64,000 nucleotides of DNA, from assembly GCA_026168455.1 (NCBI GenBank), contig CM047430.1:3794858-3858857 (forward strand), read 5' to 3'. Below, in pieces: positions 23,193 through 33,455 of the stretch. Source of the stretch: Theocolax elegans. Lineage: Eukaryota; Arthropoda; Insecta; Hymenoptera; Cerocephalidae. A model generated the notes under the pieces. The model saw nothing but the letters and a program-made list of their open reading frames with translations, ran no database searches and was not told the DNA's origin. A program made the translations under genes and the position numbers. Position 1 is the first letter of the stretch. The number at the start of each line of letters is the position of its first letter.

Positions 23193-24230
23193 TTAATGTA
23201 ACAGCTGCCCTGCGGCTTCTATAGGTATTATCACGGTGTTTACGGAGTTTTCATAATGCGGCTTGATATCTTTGACGTGAATATGTTTAGTTATTCGCCC
23301 ATTTCTTTGTAAATCAAAAATAACTGGTGATATTTTTCGTTTTACTACGTACGGTCCGTCGAATTTGGGTGCTAGCTTTGCATTAAATTTTTCTGCTTTG
23401 TTAGACAGCTTAAAAGTCTTCATCCATACCTTATCACCTATATTTGGTGTCCATGCTCTTCGTCGAAGATCGTAGTGCTTTTGTTGTTTTTGGAAACTTT
23501 GGGCGAGATTTATTTTAGCTAATTCAATAGAGTCGTGTATCCTCTTAATGCGAGTTTCGGTATTACAAGTAGCACTACTTGTTGGTTGATGGATGGTAAA
23601 TTCTCTTCCATGATTCAGGTATGCAGGGGAAAATCCAGTAGAATCACTGTGAGCGGTATTATATGCGAAGGCAATTTCGGGTAGGTGGTTATCCCACTTG
23701 GTTTGATTTTTCTCTATATATTGTGCAATTATAGTTTCAATTACACGGTTTGCTCTTTCCACGGGATTACATTGCGGTGCATATGGCGGTGTCTTTCGGA
23801 GTGTAATTCCGTGATTCTTTAATAAATCTTCTACTTCTTTACTAATAAATTGTTTACCATTATCGCTGACTATAGTTTTTGGGCATCCGTGTCGGAGAAT
23901 TACTTGTTCTTTAATGGCTTTTGCAATAGCTTTTCCGGTGGCTTTATTCAAAGCTCTCAGTTCTATCCATTTGGTAAAACGATCTTGCATTACAAGTAAC
24001 CAAATTTTTCCGTTAGTGGATCGAGGTTGTGGTCCTACAAGATCTATTGATACCATTTCCCATGGTTGTTGAACATTTGTTGGATGCATAAGACCGGCTT
24101 TCGTTTGTTGTTGTACTTTATATTGTTGGCATTTAGTACAATTCCTTACGTATTTTGCTCCGTCTCGTAAAATTCCAGGCCAATAATAATAACGTGATAA
24201 GCGTACGAGAGTTTTTCCTAATACCTAAGT
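23193..24230 (-). pseudogene. Gypsy-type integrase
   Basis: The frame starts after the zinc-binding region (GHLGIRK to CQQYKVQQQT, in the adjoining frame). The core contains all three catalytic acids: Asp in SIDLVGPQPRS, Asp in IVSDNGKQF, and Glu in QCNPVERANR. A chromodomain-less C-terminal region with VWMKTFKLSNKAEKF and KFDGPYVVKRK follows. Integrase inserts the cDNA. A frameshift near 24.2 kb separates the zinc finger/core from the upstream polyprotein, so this copy would not make a continuous Pol. Confidence 0.9.
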
Positions 24231-26200
24231 GTCCGGCTGTTGATTCGTCGTGACATTCTTGCAGGACTCGGTTTCGGTCAGTTTTTGGAATGCATAATTT
24301 CCATTGTTCGTTCGGATCTTCCTCATTAAAGTCTAACGTATGTAGAATATGCTTGTATAATTTCCCTTCTTTAATACAAAATTCCGGATTCTCCTTTGGT
24401 TGCGTTTTTACTTCTTTAAATTTTGTATTATACCACGAGCAGTTTTTACGGTTCGCTACAGAACATAGTTCGATAGGCTGTCGTGATAAAGCATCGGCTA
24501 CATTGTTTTCGGCTCCTCTTCGGTAACGGATTTCCATATCCCATTGGTCTAATTCCATTCTCCAACGAGCAATTCTTCCTGACGGATTATCAATTTTTTC
24601 TAACCATTTCAAAGATTGATGATCGGTTAATACTACAAAATGGTAACCTTCTAAGTAGTCTCGCATTTTCCAGATACCCCATTTTACTGCTAGGCATTCT
24701 TTTTCGGTGGCAGAGTAGTTTTTCTCTGCTTTATTTAAAGTTCTGCTGGCATACGCTATGACCTTTTCTTGTCCATCTATTTCTTGAGTTAATACTGCTC
24801 TTAGCCCATCGTTACTAGCATCTGTTTGTAAACACATTGTTTTTTCAAAATCCGGGCATGTTAAAATGGGAGCATTTGTTAAATGTTCTTTGATTTTATC
24901 GAAGGCTTCTTGTTGCTCAGGTCCCCAGTGCCAAGTGGTATTTTTTCTTAACAATTTGCTAAGCGGTGCGGTAGTTTTGGACACGTTGGGTATAAAACGT
25001 CGATACCATGAGATCAGTCCATTAAATCGGCGGAGTTCCTTCAAGGTAGTTGGAGCTGATAACGTAGTGACGGCTTTTACTTTATCGGGATCGGTGTGTA
25101 TACCGTCTGAATCAATTACATGACCTAGATAACGTAGTCGTTGCCTACCAAAATGGCTCTTTTCCCAATTCGGTTTTAGTTTTGCAGCTTTTAAACGTCG
25201 AAAAACTTCCTGGACAAGTTGAATGTGTTCTTCAAATGTTTCCGATATAATAATTATGTCATCCAAATAGCAAAAGACGTGCGGTTCTAAATCGGGTGTT
25301 ACTACTCCTTCTGATATCATTCGTTGAAAAGCTGCCGGTGCTGAATGAAGTCCGAAAGGTAAAACTTTGAATTGGAAATGTCGTCCTGGTACGGTGAAAG
25401 CAGTTAATGGTTTACTGTCGTCCGTTAAGGGTACTTGCCAGTATCCATTTTTCAAGTCGATGGTACTAAGGTAACGAGCTCCTCGTAGTTTATCTAGAGT
25501 GGCATTTATTTTCGGTAATGGGTATGCATCTTTGATGGTTACTTCGTTGAGTCGACGAAAATCTACACAAAAACGGTATTTTCCATCTTTCTTCTTCGCC
25601 AGAACTATAGGAGAACTCCACGGACTTATAGAAGGTTCTTTAACACCTTCTTTTAACATTTTATCAATTTCTTCATTGATGATTTTCTGCATTGCTGGAT
25701 TTCGGGCACGGTATCGTTGTTTTATCGGTGTTGGATTACTAAGCTGAAGGTCGTAGGTTAGTAACGGTGTTGGGCCTTGTATTTCCGCGAAATCTTGACG
25801 GGCTTGTTCAATAATTCTATCTATTATTTGTCGTTCCTCTATTTTGATATCTAATAGACCTGGTTGAGTTTCTAATTGGCACAGTTCGGACGGAGCTTGT
25901 CTGTTCTCTGGATGCAACTCTTTTCCTTGTAGAGTCATTTTGAATCCTAATTTTGGCAGGATATCCATTCCTAATAAGAAATGGTGTCGGAGTGTAGACA
26001 TGATATGAAAATTTCCTTCTATTTTCTTTCCATTTATCGAGCAGGTTCCCGAAATATTATCTTCCAACGGTATTTCACTGCCATCAGCCAGTATCGCACG
26101 ATTTATTCTTCCTTGTTTTTGCCATCCTCGAGAGTAGCACCATTTTGCAGTCACTTCATTAATAAAAGAGCTGACTGCACCGGAATCTATAAGTGCCTTA
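24133..26200 (-). pseudogene. Gypsy-type protease, reverse transcriptase and RNase H
   Basis: The frame begins in the protease (ALIDSGAVSSFINE, active-site DSG, just upstream of the first ATG) with FLLGMDILPKLG downstream. RT follows with FCVDFRRLNEVT, STIDLKNGYWQVPL, VLPFGLHSAPAAFQR and the catalytic YLDD around residue 295. RNase H has QTDASNDGL (Asp), SATEKECLAVKW (Glu) and VLTDHQSLKW (Asp). The residue after DGL is Arg where Gly is usual. The frame then runs to the integrase zinc-finger start, where a frameshift ends it. Confidence 0.92.
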
Positions 26201-26219
26201 AATCTTCGACCTTCAACAT

Positions 26220-27326
26220 TTACGAAGACGAAATATCGGTTGTCTCGTTCCTGGACCGAGCCGTAGGTCTTGTTGACTCGGTCCTTCGCTCGTTTCCCTG
26301 GTATGTTCCATGACAGTTTCTAGTGTAGACTCCATCTTTTCCACAGACAGAGCAAAAAAGTTTACGAGGATTGCGGCACTGGTTACGGTTATGCCCTCTC
26401 TGTTTACATCTCCAACAACACTCGTTTCTTTTGTAAGTTGCATTCGGTTTCGTAACGGTCATCGCTTCATTTCTACTGATTCTTTGAGCTTGGTTTGCTT
26501 CCTGTACGGTTGCTTCATGTTCCTCTACTCTTTGGATCAATTCATTGATGTTATTTATGTCAGTTCGTCTAATATGAATTCTAAGTTCGGGTTTCATATT
26601 ATAATATAAATTATCTAATTGTTCTTCTGGATCATATCCTCCTCTGCGTCTCATTAGAGTTGATAACACCGTAGCAAAATCTCGAATGTTTTCGTTGTGT
26701 TTCTGAACTCGTGCTGTGACTTGTCGTCCTAAATTTCTTCTTTCCAATGGTGGTAAATAAAAATTTCGTAATTGTTCTTCGACTTCTGCCCAGGTATGCA
26801 AGTTTCGTGCATAATTTCGATACCACTGGAGAGCATTTCCTTTTAAGAGTTCTGGTAATCCTTGAAGTATTTGTTCCTCAGAGAAATTATAAACTTGTCT
26901 TAACTCCTCTATTCGTTCCAAGAAAGAATATACATTTTTGCCTTCGAAATGGCAGTTCCATTTTCTCATTTGGTCCATAACTTCTCTATTTGACGGTAAT
27001 ATTGGTAGATGCGGTGAACTAGGTATAGAAAACATTTGGGGTTGTGACGGTTGATTATTTGGGAAGTCCTTATTATTTCCTAATGCTGATTCCTCAAGTC
27101 TCAAGCTAGCGTGGTCGGTTTCTAAGTCCTTTGTGATGTCTAAATTTTCCTTATAATTTTCTGGATCAGGTTCTTTATTTGCAAACAGTTCGGCGTTTTT
27201 GCGTACGAATCCAATAAGACGTTGTCTTAATTCGGTAACGATTCCTTCGGTATGTAAATTATGTTTCGTTAATTCAGCAATCAATTCTTCTCGTTGTAGT
27301 TTATAAATCCACGACACGGAAACCAT
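26220..27326 (-). CDS. gag: Gypsy-type Gag with SAP-like N terminus and CCHC knuckle
   Basis: A 368-codon frame starts 153 bases after the PBS. The N-terminal 40 residues (LQREELIAELTKHNL, then TELRQRLIGFV) look like a SAP helix-turn-helix. The middle is a retrotransposon capsid-like region (EEQILQGLPELLKGNALQWY, VEEQLRNFYLPPLERR). The C terminus has one CCHC zinc knuckle, CWRCKQRGHNRNQC, and a second Cys cluster, CSVCGKDGVYTRNC, where His is replaced. It overlaps the protease frame, consistent with frameshift expression of Pol. Gag packages element RNA. The frame is intact. Confidence 0.88.
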   Translation of the reverse strand: MVSVSWIYKLQREELIAELTKHNLHTEGIVTELRQRLIGFVRKNAELFANKEPDPENYKENLDITKDLETDHASLRLEESALGNNKDFPNNQPSQPQMFSIPSSPHLPILPSNREVMDQMRKWNCHFEGKNVYSFLERIEELRQVYNFSEEQILQGLPELLKGNALQWYRNYARNLHTWAEVEEQLRNFYLPPLERRNLGRQVTARVQKHNENIRDFATVLSTLMRRRGGYDPEEQLDNLYYNMKPELRIHIRRTDINNINELIQRVEEHEATVQEANQAQRISRNEAMTVTKPNATYKRNECCWRCKQRGHNRNQCRNPRKLFCSVCGKDGVYTRNCHGTYQGNERRTESTRPTARSRNETTDISSS

Positions 27327-27464
27327 TTTACAAACTTATAACTATGTCGGATATACAAGTGTACCAGTGTCAGTGTTATCGCGGCGTCCAAGTGTAATTT
27401 AACAATTCGGTCCGGAAGTTTCGTAGATTCAGAGCAAAAAAAAATCAAATTCCCTTTACAAATA

Positions 27465-27478
27465 CTGTTCGGGCGCCA
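27465..27478 (-). other. Primer-binding site, tRNA-Lys type
   Basis: On the minus strand TGGCGCCCGAACAG follows directly after the LTR end TTACA. This word is the known primer-binding site complementary to tRNA-Lys3 in several retroelements. It defines the inner edge of the 5' LTR. Confidence 0.85.
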
Positions 27479-28316
27479 TGTAACGGAGTGAATCTTTGCC
27501 GGACCTTGCTCAGATTCCAGGATTCAGGTTTTAAGGAATTTGAAATAAAGTACCACTATTTATAATAAAGGCTAATTATTATTAAGACTATGTACAGATA
27601 TATAAAAAATAAACAAAGATATAGTGTAAGTGCTGCCAGCCCGCCTGGTCTTGGTCGGGTGAAATAGCTAATTAGTCTGTAATCAAAACAAGACAAAATA
27701 CTTAATTATTACGCGATCTACGAACTTTACAATGCTATCTTATAACTAGTTTCCTAAACGGACGCGACTAACGGGTATCGTGTATACTCGCACGGTAATA
27801 CGGTTCGGGCAAGTATGTATGTTCACGAGGATACGGTCGGGATAACCCACGTGTGCTCACGAGGGTGCGGTCGGGATAATCTACGTGTGCTCACGAAGAT
27901 ACGGTCGAGATAATCCACGTGTGCTCACGAGGATACGGTTGGGATAACCCACGTGTGCTCACGAGGGTGCGGTCGGGATAATCCACGTGTGCTCACGAGG
28001 ATACGGACAGGATTAGACACCACGTGTGCTCACGAGGTGCCTACGGTAGGATGCGGTTACGGTAACGGTCGGTACGGTATACGGTAACCGTGTTTACGAA
28101 CGTGTGCTCACGAACGTATCCACGGTTGCTGCACTAGGTCGGAGAAACGGGCTGGTCGTGTGCTCACGGCCAGTCCGATCTGTCGTCCAGTTGCAGACTG
28201 ACTACTGGTGGTTTCGGTGCGCCTTATATACCCGATTCTACGAGAGCGCGCATGCGTATAACGCCTGTCCCCCCACTCTGGACGGGGTCAATGAACTGGC
28301 GAGTAGGCACAGTAGT
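27479..28316 (-). repeat. 5' LTR, inner portion (split by element C)
   Basis: Matches the first ~1140 bases of the 3' LTR except that the 34-bp minisatellite (27820-28010) is much shorter. It stops at the target duplication AGGCACAGTAGT, where element C is inserted, and resumes at 33206. Confidence 0.92.
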
Positions 28317-28322
28317 CTCAAT

Positions 28323-29243
28323 ATGCACAGCCTAGTCTCTACACTTTTGGCAAAAGCAGCATTTTTGGAAGGACAAGTTAAAGTCCTATCTGAACAAAGG
28401 CAAAAGGCAGTAAATCAGGGTAACGTCTCGTACGCAGACGTTACCAAGAAACTAGTTGCGCCGAAAGAGACGACTAGGGCTGTTGTAATAAAGAATCCGG
28501 CTATGCACAAGCTCATCATAAAGCCGAAAAGAGCAGACAAGTTTAGAAACGAAGAGGAAATAAAATCCAAGTTTCAAGCCGAATTCCGACCACGAGCAGA
28601 GAAGGCCCAGATCAGAAGCCTCAGGACAATTAACAAAGGTCTAATTATCGAGACGGAAAATGAGGAGTCTTTACAAAAGATTCTAAACAAACCGTCCCTG
28701 AAGGAGACCTTTGAAATGCATAGACCAACAAAACAGAAGCCGAGGATGATCATTTATGATCTTCCTAAAAATCTAAACGAGAAAGAAATAAGAGAGATAA
28801 TAGTCGAGCAAAACGTTTGCTCGGCTGACGAGGCGGAAAGAGAAATCACGCCGAAATTCAAAACAGGAAAGAGGGATACGAGCAGGACCAACTGGGTTAT
28901 CGAGGTAACCCCAAAAATTAGAACTAGGTTGTTGCAAAGAAGGAGGATCTTTGTAGATTACCAATCGTGTAAGGTACAGGACTTTGTACTAGTCTCCAGG
29001 TGCTTTAAGTGCCAGGGATTCGGTCACATCAGCAAAGTCTGCAATAACGACGTACATTGCTCGCATTGCGCCGAAAAAGGTCACTCTTTTGACAAATGTC
29101 CGAAAAAACAGGAAAATAAAAAGTGCATAAACTGCGTCAAGGCCAAAAAGAAGTCGGACCATAATGTTCTCGACACTAAATGTCCGTGCTATACAAAAGC
29201 ACTAGAACGTCTAGTAAATAACACAGATTACGGGGAGCAATAA
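28323..29243 (+). CDS. Element C ORF1 (Gag-like, three zinc knuckles)
   Basis: The frame, about 307 codons from the first in-element ATG, has a basic N-terminal half and a mid region with RPTKQKPRMIIYDLPKNLN. The C terminus has CCHC-type knuckles: CFKCQGFGHISKVC, CSHCAEKGHSFDKC and a degenerate CINCVKAKKKSDHNVLDTKC. This is the R1-clade ORF1 layout, which binds element RNA. In-frame read-through from the upstream LTR sequence is accidental. The stop overlaps the start region of ORF2. Confidence 0.87.
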   Translation: MHSLVSTLLAKAAFLEGQVKVLSEQRQKAVNQGNVSYADVTKKLVAPKETTRAVVIKNPAMHKLIIKPKRADKFRNEEEIKSKFQAEFRPRAEKAQIRSLRTINKGLIIETENEESLQKILNKPSLKETFEMHRPTKQKPRMIIYDLPKNLNEKEIREIIVEQNVCSADEAEREITPKFKTGKRDTSRTNWVIEVTPKIRTRLLQRRRIFVDYQSCKVQDFVLVSRCFKCQGFGHISKVCNNDVHCSHCAEKGHSFDKCPKKQENKKCINCVKAKKKSDHNVLDTKCPCYTKALERLVNNTDYGEQ

Positions 29244-30237
29244 ACCCTGTATTCTGATAACACAACTTAATGCCAGACGAGCACAGCGGGTGGTACCCGA
29301 AATAAAGCAAAAAGCGTATGAAAAGGGAGTTCACGTAATTATGCTACAAGACCCATACACAAGAAATAATAAAGTGACGGGATACGGTATGGGTGTAAGA
29401 ATAGTCTCTTCTAAAGAAAATCCGTGGGCAGCCATAGCAATAACAGACCCGAATGTGATAGCGATGCAAATAACTAACTTATGTACACCGCACTTCGCAA
29501 TAGCAGAACTATCAGTACCATATAAAGTCTACCTAATTAGTGGATATTTCCAACTAAAAGATGATATTGAGATACATCTAAGATCGCTTCAGGAGATAGT
29601 AACGACTCTACGAGGAAAGAGCTTTATAATTGGTATTGACTCGAATGCAAGATCGCCACTATGGGGCCCTTTGGAAACGGATGCAAAAGGAGAGAAACTA
29701 GAAGAATTTATACTCCAGAATAACCTCAGAGTAATAAACGATCCCAATAGCATTGCAACAGTCGCAAACGAAGTCGGAGAAGGCTATGTTGATGTAACTC
29801 TAACCTCACCAGATATGGCACAAAGAATACGAAACTGGAAAGTCCAAGAAAACTGGACATCAAGTGACCATAGAGCAATAACATTTGAATTAGTGGAACA
29901 AGCTCAGGGAGGTAGATATAGGAAGCAAGAGTACATCAAAAGCTATATAACAAGCAAAGCGGACTGGGGATTGTTTATTAACACACTGAGAGAAAATTGG
30001 AAAGCCCAACCGTACCGACAGGATATTGGTTCAACAATCGCTGGCATTAAAGACATTATAAATGGGATAAAAATAGCATGTGACAAAGCTATACCCACTA
30101 AGAACAAGACTAGTAGGAAAGTTCCATGGTGGAACGAGGACTTGACAAAGGCCAAAAAACACACAAACAGGTTACGCAGACAATTCCAAAGGGAAAGAGA
30201 TCCGGACACAAGAGAACGTGGCAAAAATGACCTATAG
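29244..30237 (+). pseudogene. Element C ORF2, endonuclease part
   Basis: The frame opens at the ORF1 stop without an evident ATG (ITQLNARRAQR is the usual start of the domain). It has the catalytic Glu region altered to LQDPYT, IIGIDSNARSPLWG (DSNA motif), YVDVTLTSP and ENWTSSDHRAITFEL (SDH motif). This is the R1-type endonuclease that nicks the target. The frame ends in the linker (QRERDPDTRERGKNDL) and overlaps the next frame by 20 bases, so one base indel near 30.22 kb splits ORF2. Confidence 0.88.
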
Positions 30238-32002
30238 ACTGGCCAAGCGACAATATACAAGACTAATAGACACAACCAAAACCCAAAAATGGGAAGAATT
30301 TGTGACCAAACAAGGTAACGACAATCCATGGAGCTTACCATACAAACTGGCAGCCAAAAAAGCTAGAGTTAAAGAAATCGCAAGTAACGTGAAGACAGAC
30401 GATGGATACACTATGACCTGGAATGACACAGCAGAGCAAATTCTTCATCAGCTCTTTCCAGACGATAACCTGGAAACAGAAACGAGAGAACAGACAAAAG
30501 TAAGGCAACAAAATCAAAGATATACAGACGAATACAGCGAAACCGAAAATTTTACAAGGCAGGAGATGGTGCAAGTCGTAAAGAAAATGAAATTAGGAAA
30601 AGCGCCAGGAATCGACTGTTTCGATCTGAAGATAATAAGAGTTGCTCTTACAGTAGTGGGTGAAGAACTGCTAAAGTTATATAATAACTGTCTAAAACTC
30701 GGTATATTTCCGAATATTTGGAAAACAGGCAAAGTAATTACAATCAAAAAGGGAAGAGACAAAGATCCTGGTCTAATTAGCTCATATAGACCAATATGCC
30801 TGCTACCAGTTTTAGGAAAAATTCTGGAAGGTCTGATAATCAAAAAATTAGATCAAATCGTGGAACCACGTCTGTCTGACAAACAATACGGTTTTAGAAA
30901 AGGCAGATCAACCGAAGATGCGATAGTGTACTTAAAGACCAAGGTGCACAACTCAAGCTGTAGATATGTACTCATAATGTTTTTGGACATTAAGGGTGCA
31001 TTCGACAATGTATGGTGGCCGGGAGTACTAAAGAACCTGAGAGGCATGAACTGCCCCTGGAGACTGTACAATATCGTTAGGGATTACCTCTGTAATAGGA
31101 AAGTAATAATAACCGAAGGTGGCAATTTTGCAAGCAAAAATGTGACAAAGGGATGCCCACAGGGATCCCTACTAGGTCCAATCCTATGGAATGTCGTATT
31201 TGATGAAGTGCTTCACAAGTTAGACAGAGAAGGACATGAGACGATAGCCTATGCAGACGATCAAGCAATTATAATCGAAGGAGACTCCCGTAAAGAACTG
31301 GAACGGAAAGGACAAATGGCCATAAATATAATAGAAGAATGGAGTAAAAGTGTCAAAATGAAACATGCCCCAGATAAATGTGCAATGTTACTAGCAAAGG
31401 GAACATTTCATCCTAAATGTTACCCACTAATCAGAATAAACGGGCAAAGAATTAAAAGGCAAGAACCGTTTAAATATCTGGGCGTCTCTTTTGGCAAAGG
31501 CCTTAGCGTACAAACGCATGTTACGGAGATCTCAAAGAAAACCAGAGGAATTTTCGAAAGGCTGGCCTTCCTGGCAAGAGAGGAATGGGGCCTAGGCTAT
31601 CGATCTCTAGATATAATATATAAGGGAGTGTTCATACCCATAATAACATATGCAGCAGCAGGATGGTACGGGCTCACAAATAATGTCCAGAAAAAGAAAC
31701 TCATAATGTCGCAAAGATATGCCCTGATGAAAACCACAGGAGCGTACAGAACCATCTCGGCCGAATCTATTACAATGATTACAGGTCACCTACCGATTGA
31801 CTTAGAGTGCGAAAGAAGAATCGGACTATATTGGATGAGAAAAGGAAAAGAATACCGATATAACAACTTTACAGTACAATCGGAGGAAGGACTAGGCACG
31901 CGAAGAGAAAGAAAATTGATAATAGAAAGGCTAGACCAGGAGATAAGAAAAGAATGGCAGTTGAGATGGGATAACACGATAAAAGGAAGACTGCACATAT
32001 GA
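30218..32002 (+). pseudogene. Element C ORF2, reverse transcriptase part
   Basis: The 594-codon frame has KAPGIDCFDLKIIRV, SYRPICLLPVLGKILEGLI, KQYGFRKGRSTEDAI, IMFLDIKGAFDNVWWPG (R1-type), TKGCPQGSLLGPILWN, IAYADDQAIIIEG (catalytic Asp pair) and FKYLGVSFGKGLS. The thumb region has TYAAAGWYGLTNN and ITGHLPIDLECERR. It ends just before the zinc-finger region through a second frame break. RT primes on nicked DNA and copies element RNA. Confidence 0.92.
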
Positions 32003-32402
32003 GGTTTTACCTAGCATAGAAGAAAGGCTAGCGAAGTTTTGGTTTAGACCGAGTAAATGGCTGATCCAAATACTCAGTGGACATGGAAACTTCCAATCTT
32101 TCAGGAAAAGATTTAACTTTGTAGAGTCCGACCTATGCAGCTGTGGAGAGGCAGACACCCCCGAACACGCTCTATGGACATGTGGGAAGTACGAAACAAT
32201 ACGGCATAAACACGTACAGGATATGGAAGAAGCAGCTAGAAATACGAAAAGGATGATGACGACCAAAGAAGGCGTAGACAAATTAACCATGATGGTGAAA
32301 GACATTATGCTTGTAAAGATTGCTACCGAAGACCTAGAAAAAGACTTGGCTTTAACCGCGACAATAGCAGAAGTAGTAGGAACAGAGGAAGACGAAGTGT
32401 GA
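32003..32402 (+). pseudogene. Element C ORF2, C-terminal zinc finger
   Basis: In a different frame from the RT, the sequence reads VESDLCSCGEADTPEH followed by LWTCGKY, the CxC-x7-H-x4-C finger found after RT in R1-clade elements. It reads on into a Lys/Glu-rich tail up to the stop near 32402. The frameshift close to 32.0 kb separates it from RT. Confidence 0.8.
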
Positions 32403-33129
32403 GAGATAGAAGTAGGTACAGTTAATCTTCCTGAAATAGAAATAGGGTAGAGAGAAAGGAAAAGCATAAGTGAGCAGAGGGAGAAAGTGAAATGAGTGAA
32501 AGACGGAAGATAGTAGATAGGCAAAAATCGAAAGTCGCACTAATACATGTCGCACTAACAAAGGTAGTAGAACAGAGGTAATCAAGGTAGATAGAGATTT
32601 TGTACTAATTAACATAATGACTAACATTCCGTATAGGGAAAAAGGGTTTTCGTAGAATGAAAGTTGAGCGAAAGGAAAGGATGAATGTAAAAGCTCAGAA
32701 TGAAAGAAAGGGTGAGTGAGAGAATAGATAGGTGAATAGGAACTCCTTCTTGTAGGTTAGGCAAAAGCCAAAGAAGAGAGAAGAAAGAAGAGAGAAGAGA
32801 AGAAAGAAGAGAGAAGGGAAGAAAGAAGAGAGAGGAAAGGCAAGAGGTAAACCTCATAAACAGTTGGTCTTGCTCCCCTGAAAAAGCGCAAAAGTAACAA
32901 ACAAAGAAACAAAGAAACAAAAATAAAAATAAAAAATAAAACCGAAGCAATAAATAAGAACAAACGAGTAAAGCATAATCGCAAGAGCAGAGAAAGGCTA
33001 AAGCGAACTCTTTATGTTCTGTAGTCCAAATAACCGTCACAGTCGAGGATAAGAAGAACAAGAAAGATAAGAATAAACGATGTGACATGGACGACCGCCG
33101 GTATGCCAGAGGCGAGGTACGGCGGCAAT

Positions 33130-33152
33130 GATCGATGCGTTAGGCATCGATC
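33130..33152 (+). other. Perfect hairpin at 3' end of element C
   Basis: GATCGATGC-GTTAG-GCATCGATC is a 9-bp perfect stem with a 5-base loop, 7 bases before the T run. It is probably part of the RNA 3' end recognised by the element's RT (inference from position). Confidence 0.75.
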
Positions 33153-33158
33153 TAGCTC

Positions 33159-33159
<1 letters not shown>

Positions 33160-33205
<46 letters not shown>
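33160..33205 (+). repeat. Poly(T) tail of element C (46 T)
   Basis: The T run lies between the 3' hairpin and the right-hand copy of the target duplication, so it is the 3' terminus in the sense orientation. Non-LTR elements normally end in poly(A) or short microsatellites. Confidence 0.85.
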
Positions 33206-33207
<2 letters not shown>

Positions 33208-33427
33208 GCACAGTAGTGGGGAGGCGGTCAATGACTCTAATCTATTTATAGCGCGGTCGTTGAACTCGCGTTTAACGGCACGTGTCTATCGCGAAGCTAT
33301 CTTAATGTGCTACGTACTTATTATAATTATATTAATTCTAAATATTCTTATTGGTTACATGATTTGGTCTCGGATAAATATAGTAAATTAATAATTTATA
33401 AATTAATTTTACGTAATATTAGTGCGT
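33206..33427 (-). repeat. 5' LTR, outer portion
   Basis: Continues the LTR after element C from the repeated AGGCACAGTAGT. It matches 22748-22970 with a single obvious substitution (TGTGC for TATGC). The last ~20 bases of the LTR are missing and GA microsatellite begins at once. Confidence 0.9.
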
Positions 33428-33455
33428 GAGAGAGAGAGAGAGAGTGAGAGAAAGA

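Larger units (their letters stand above)
28317..33205 (+). mobile_element. R1-like non-LTR retrotransposon C, 5'-truncated, poly(T)-tailed
   Basis: The insertion is bounded by a perfect 12-bp target duplication AGGCACAGTAGT (28305-28316 and 33206-33217). In order it has ORF1 with CCHC knuckles, an endonuclease-RT ORF2 in R1 style, a C-terminal zinc finger, a ~0.8-kb 3' UTR with a GAA-rich patch (32760-32850), a perfect hairpin and 46 Ts. The ATG of ORF1 lies six bases in and the N terminus looks incomplete, so it is 5'-truncated. It is younger than the host LTR element. Confidence 0.92.
21617..33427 (-). mobile_element. Gypsy-type LTR retrotransposon with LTR split by element C
   Basis: The order on the minus strand is 5' LTR (27479-28316 plus 33206-33427, interrupted), PBS, gag, protease-RT-RNase H-integrase and 3' LTR (21617-22989). 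The LTRs begin TGTGACG and end CGTTACA in element orientation. Outside the minisatellite the two LTRs differ at only a few positions, so the insertion is young. The outer end of the upstream LTR lacks its last ~20 bases and runs into GA repeat, so no target duplication can be seen. Removing element C leaves about 6.9 kb. Confidence 0.92.

Noticed and set aside
28104..28322. Apparent N-terminal extension fusing LTR sequence to element C ORF1
   Set aside because: The insertion junction at 28316/28317 lies inside it; the fusion is accidental read-through.
32757..33088. Plus/minus frames in the GAA-rich 3' UTR of element C
   Set aside because: Low-complexity sequence in the 3' UTR; no start or domain support.
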